From the NCBI GenBank assembly GCA_020343555.1, contig CP070800.1, positions 1,855,993 through 1,872,653 of the forward strand: a stretch of DNA of 16,661 nucleotides, given 5' to 3'. Under the pieces are notes generated by a model that did not search any database, had not been told where the DNA came from, and saw only the letters and a program-made list of their open reading frames with translations. Shown here piece after piece: positions 13,896 to 16,661 of the stretch. Each line of letters opens with the position of its first letter. Position 1 is the stretch's first letter. The position numbers and the translations under genes were made by a program. The DNA comes from Dehalococcoidales bacterium (lineage in GTDB: Bacteria > Chloroflexota > Dehalococcoidia > Dehalococcoidales > UBA2162).

Positions 13896-15203
13896 GTGAT
13901 TAATCCAGAGATCAACAATGAACCGGAAAGCAGGGATATGGAACCGGAAAATACTTCCAGGAACAGACGATTTTCATTGCGTAATATTAAGACATTCGAA
14001 TCTTTCAAGGTCCCGGCATACCGGATACTGTTTCTGTCTCATATAGGACAATGGTCTGCGATGAGTATGCAGATGATGGTCCGTTCTCTGCTTGTCTACC
14101 GACTGACCGGTTCCGGTACGATGATCGGGATGATGGCACTGGTACAGGTGGTACCGCAACTCCTGATGAGCCTGTTCGCCGGGGCGCTTGCTGATCGTGT
14201 GCAGAAAAGAAGCATATTGATAGTCGCCCAGTTAGTTCCGGGAGTAATAACCTTCTGCCTGGCTGTTTCACTTGCATCAGGATATTTAAATGCGGACGAT
14301 CCCAGCTCATGGTGGGTGCTCTTCATGACTGCGATCGGTCAGGGAACAGTCATGGGTATGATGATGCCGGTGCGTATTGCGATAATTCCGGAGATCGTTG
14401 GTGAGGAACGCGTGATGAATGCGGTTTCGCTGACGACGGTAGGCCAGACTGCTTTTATGCTGGCAGGTCCGACACTTGCCGGATTCCTGATAAATAATTA
14501 TGACTTTTCTGTAGTTTATTTCGTTATGACGGGCACCTATGCTTTATCAGCATTCTTTACTTTTCTGTTGCCGCGTACAAGAAAGATATCTCCAAAGGGT
14601 GAAAGCAATACCTTCAAGGAGGTTATCGAGGGATTCCGTTATGTACGTAAGGAAACGGTCTTCCTGCTTATCGTTATTTTCGGTATGTGCCACATGATTT
14701 CAGGGATGCCATATATGCAGCTTACGGCGGTATTTACCGAGGATGTCCTGCAAGTAGGTGAAATCGGACTTGGCGTTCTGATGACTGTATCGGGAGTCGG
14801 TGCCGCGATAAGTTCGCTGATCATCGCCTCGCTGCCGAATCGAAAAAGGGGTATCCTGCTCCTTTTCAGTGGAATCGTTATGAGTGTACCGCTGATAGTG
14901 TTTTCCTTCTCGAGTTGGTACGGATTGTCATTAGCGATGATGCCGTTCATAGGTATGGGCCCGGTCATGCACGGGGCTCTGACGGGAGCTCTTATCCAGA
15001 ACTATGCCGATCCCGGTTACCGGGGAAGAGTGCAGAGTCTCACCGCGATCGGGGCTTCGGTGGCGAGTTTTGGCACGTTCATTGCCGGTATTTTGGTGGA
15101 TGCCGTCGGAGTACAATGGGCGGTTGGGTCGATGGCCATTTTCCTCTCGGCTGTCAGTATCGGATTCTATATCTTTTTCCCGAGTTTGAGGAAACTGGAG
15201 TAG
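13896..15203 (+). CDS. MFS transporter, EntS/MFS_3-like drug or metabolite exporter
   Basis: This 435-residue integral membrane protein has about 12 hydrophobic segments beginning near residue 43 (YRILFLSHIGQWSAMSMQMM). The conserved MFS motif A in the loop after helix 2 reads GALADRVQKRSIL (96-108). R62-S-L-L-V-Y-R-L-T-G-S, the PQLLMSLFAG stretch and the ending YADPGYRGRVQSL (370-382) match the EntS-like MFS_3 exporters. The substrate is unknown. The start is uncertain: GTG 13896 has no good ribosome site but a TATAGT (13881-13886) would start transcription almost on it; ATG 13938 has AGGG too close. The first 35 residues are polar and variable-looking either way. It is followed after 6 bp by the 331-aa gene, implying an operon. 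Confidence 0.88.
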   Translation: MINPEINNEPESRDMEPENTSRNRRFSLRNIKTFESFKVPAYRILFLSHIGQWSAMSMQMMVRSLLVYRLTGSGTMIGMMALVQVVPQLLMSLFAGALADRVQKRSILIVAQLVPGVITFCLAVSLASGYLNADDPSSWWVLFMTAIGQGTVMGMMMPVRIAIIPEIVGEERVMNAVSLTTVGQTAFMLAGPTLAGFLINNYDFSVVYFVMTGTYALSAFFTFLLPRTRKISPKGESNTFKEVIEGFRYVRKETVFLLIVIFGMCHMISGMPYMQLTAVFTEDVLQVGEIGLGVLMTVSGVGAAISSLIIASLPNRKRGILLLFSGIVMSVPLIVFSFSSWYGLSLAMMPFIGMGPVMHGALTGALIQNYADPGYRGRVQSLTAIGASVASFGTFIAGILVDAVGVQWAVGSMAIFLSAVSIGFYIFFPSLRKLE

Positions 15204-15209
15204 TGTTTT

Positions 15210-16205
15210 TTGAAAATCGACCGGTATGTTGATAACAGGATAGGTATTGTGAGTTCGGATGCAAATCCGATTGCGTCCGATAGTGACATTCGAAGTCTGA
15301 AAGCTAACGGCTTTTCGGTTATAGTGACGGTCGATGACTACGATTTTAACCTTAGCTGGAAATCGGGAAGAGATGTGATCATCCGTCGCTACCAGTGCAC
15401 GTTCGGTGACTACCCTCACCCCACGGACTGGGAACTGCAGCACCTGGACGAGTTTTTCCTCTATGAGATCGTTCACAGCAGGAATATTGCTTTCTGGTGC
15501 AAAGATAACCAGGTAAAGGATCAGATCGTTGAGTCTATCGAGACATTCTTCAACCGGGGTGATGAGAGTCTATCTGAATTCATACAAAAGAAACTCAGTA
15601 CTCAAGCCGAGAGGGCAGGTGAAATTCCGAAAAAACTCACGCACTGTCAGGCGTGTACTGAAAAAGGATGTATTACCAAACTTGTCTGCCATGTCACGTC
15701 GGTCACTGATGCAGTAAATATCATGCGGACAGGTACGATAATGTCTGCGAGTACAGCGCGTGGAAAGTCCGGTGAAGAACTTGCCCTGGAAGCCCGGAAT
15801 GCCGCCGGTGACCCTTTCGATTATTTCGATTACGTGATGTTTACCTTTGGAAACTGCACTGCCGGTGACAGGCTGGTAATGGAACGTTCTCTTACAAGGA
15901 TGCCTTCAGTTGAAGAACTAAACGAAAAATTCAAACCTGGGGTAAGGTTTTATTTCAGATACAACGACCTTGTACACCATCCCGGATTCCGTTCCGACGG
16001 TTATCATTTTTGTAAGATCAAGGACAGCATCGACCTGGAAAATCGGGTAGTGGTCATAATCGCACCGGAAACTGCAAGAGATATTTTATTACTAGAAGTC
16101 TCTCCTGAAATAAAGGAAAAACTCATTTTCGTTGATGAAACTGAATATCCTGATATTCTCAGCTGGTCGCACCAGGCACACAAACAAGCAGTCCAATTCT
16201 TCTAG
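15210..16205 (+). CDS. Conserved protein of unknown function with Cys cluster, 331 aa
   Basis: I do not recognise a named family. The start is TTG 15210 with GGAG 9 bp upstream, inside the end of the MFS gene. The first 115 residues look like a separate alpha/beta domain (IIRRYQCTFGDYPHPTDWEL). A linker carries the cluster H145-C146-x2-C149-x4-C154-x5-C160-H161, a possible metal site. The stretch CHVTSVTDAVNIMRTGTIMS (160-179) has the H-h-T...I-x-x-G-x-h pattern seen at the start of ADP-ribosyltransferase-like folds. It is followed by conserved-looking EARNAAGDPFDYFDYVMF (194-211), GDRLVMERSL (219-228) and HHPGFRSDGYHF (256-267). This could be a transferase-like fold, but it is a guess. Its close pairing with an exporter suggests a shared condition or substrate. 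Confidence 0.75.
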   Translation: MKIDRYVDNRIGIVSSDANPIASDSDIRSLKANGFSVIVTVDDYDFNLSWKSGRDVIIRRYQCTFGDYPHPTDWELQHLDEFFLYEIVHSRNIAFWCKDNQVKDQIVESIETFFNRGDESLSEFIQKKLSTQAERAGEIPKKLTHCQACTEKGCITKLVCHVTSVTDAVNIMRTGTIMSASTARGKSGEELALEARNAAGDPFDYFDYVMFTFGNCTAGDRLVMERSLTRMPSVEELNEKFKPGVRFYFRYNDLVHHPGFRSDGYHFCKIKDSIDLENRVVVIIAPETARDILLLEVSPEIKEKLIFVDETEYPDILSWSHQAHKQAVQFF

Positions 16206-16221
16206 GGAATCTCTAAAATAG

Positions 16222-16318
16222 TTCCCTCTCCCCACCGCGGGAGAGGGTTAGGGTGAGGGGGCTAGTCATAAATCGTTACATTTCACCCTCACCTAACCTC
16301 TCCCGTCAAGGGAGAGGA
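16222..16318. repeat. Nested palindromic intergenic repeat (two hairpins in a larger inverted repeat)
   Basis: Hairpin 1 is CCCTCTCCC (16224-16232) / GGGAGAGGG (16239-16247). Hairpin 2 is CCTCTCCC (16297-16304) / GGGAGAGG (16310-16317). The two halves are themselves inverted copies: GGTTAGGGTGAGGG (16246-16259) faces CCCTCACCTAACC (16286-16298) with one bulge. The 97-bp element can form a cruciform or a long hairpin. It begins 17 bp after the stop of the 331-aa gene and may also act as a transcription terminator or mRNA 3' stabiliser. I see no T-run directly after it. Confidence 0.75.
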
Positions 16319-16402
16319 ATGTCCTAATCGATATTAAGTAATGTTAATCAGAGGTTTCCTAGAAAGGAAGGAAAAAATTTTGAATATTAATGTAAAATAT
16401 AC

Positions 16403-16431
16403 TTGACATTAAGTAAATTATAAGTTACAAT
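16403..16431 (+). promoter_or_regulatory. Near-consensus sigma-70 promoter of the final gene
   Basis: TTGACA (16403-16408), exactly 17 bp, then TACAAT (16426-16431): 11 of 12 consensus bases. Transcription would start near 16438. This places the in-frame ATG at 16432 upstream of or at the start point, so it excludes that codon and supports ATG 16471. Confidence 0.85.
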
Positions 16432-16470
16432 ATGTCTGTTACTGATTACTTGGATATGGAGGAAGAGAAA

Positions 16471-16661
16471 ATGGCACCATTACAGAAAAGAGCATTGATT
16501 AGCATGGGAGTGGGGCTGGTAATTGTCGCGGTTGTTGTCGTTATCCTGTTAATGCAGGGAGATATAACAACATTCGACGATAATCTCAATACCAGAATGG
16601 TAATGTACGCAGCGATTATCGGAGCTCCTCTTATCTATCTGATTCTCGTAAAAATATCTCT
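16471..16661 (+). CDS. Small membrane protein, cut off by the window end
   Basis: The first 63 residues are present. After a short basic start (APLQKRA) comes a transmembrane helix at about 8-28 (rich in V, I and L), a short acidic loop (GDITTFDDNLNTR, 30-42) and a second helix at about 43-60. ATG 16471 has a strong GGAGG 8 bp upstream and is the first usable start after the promoter. No family is assigned; it resembles small two- or three-helix membrane proteins I recall from Dehalococcoidia. The C-terminus lies beyond the window. Confidence 0.75.
   Translation, partial: MAPLQKRALISMGVGLVIVAVVVVILLMQGDITTFDDNLNTRMVMYAAIIGAPLIYLILVKIS

Noticed and set aside
16432..16470. In-frame ATG at 16432 as the start of the last gene
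   Set aside because: It directly follows the -10 element and precedes the expected transcription start; ATG 16471 has a strong GGAGG.

Overview
This window comes from a bacterium of moderate GC content and contains no rRNA, tRNA, transposase, prophage or CRISPR array that I can recognise. The best guess is an uncultured member of the Chloroflexota, probably Dehalococcoidia-like. That guess rests on the paired truncated MutS-like ATPases, several small conserved proteins and short palindromic intergenic repeats. It is an inference from recalled family resemblance, not a proof.

Left part (1-2912). A 51-residue four-cysteine protein, probably a [2Fe-2S] protein, is read leftwards and has a possibly leaderless GTG start. 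Divergent from it is a rightward operon: an ArsR/SdpR-type repressor, an SdpI-like membrane protein overlapping it by 4 bp, an alpha/beta-hydrolase lipoprotein and a 116-aa unknown protein. The operon begins at a good promoter (TTGACG-N17-TATCAT) overlapped by a perfect 14+4+14 inverted repeat, the likely operator for the repressor. It ends in a strong intrinsic terminator at 2880-2912.

Middle left (2913-7126). A small Cys-rich protein precedes a convergent 1019-aa secreted multidomain protein on the minus strand. The secreted protein has a signal peptide, an N-terminal region I cannot name, a beta/gamma-crystallin-like domain that seems to be inserted within a PKD-like domain, two further PKD domains, an IDIKPGSD-type domain and a charged 19-residue tandem-repeat tail. 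About 600 bp of AT-rich DNA without a convincing gene follows.

Centre (7127-11767). This looks like one operon: two MutS-like ATPases of about 500 aa lacking the mismatch-recognition domains, joined by a 1-bp stop/start overlap; a membrane protein with a cytoplasmic KOW/SH3-like domain and two exported Ig-like domains, whose GTG start lies inside the second ATPase gene; and a small SAM-dependent methyltransferase resembling the ATP-synthase-c-subunit lysine methyltransferase family. The MutS-pair plus membrane-protein cassette is the most interesting unit in the window.

Right part (11768-16661). Small conserved proteins are followed by an NAD(P)H-quinone-oxidoreductase-like flavoprotein gene convergent with a zinc-ribbon gene; the two stop codons share TTAA. 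An MFS exporter and a 331-aa unknown protein with a Cys cluster form a tight pair. Non-coding DNA here carries several palindromic repeats. A near-consensus promoter (TTGACA-N17-TACAAT) drives a small membrane protein cut off by the window end.
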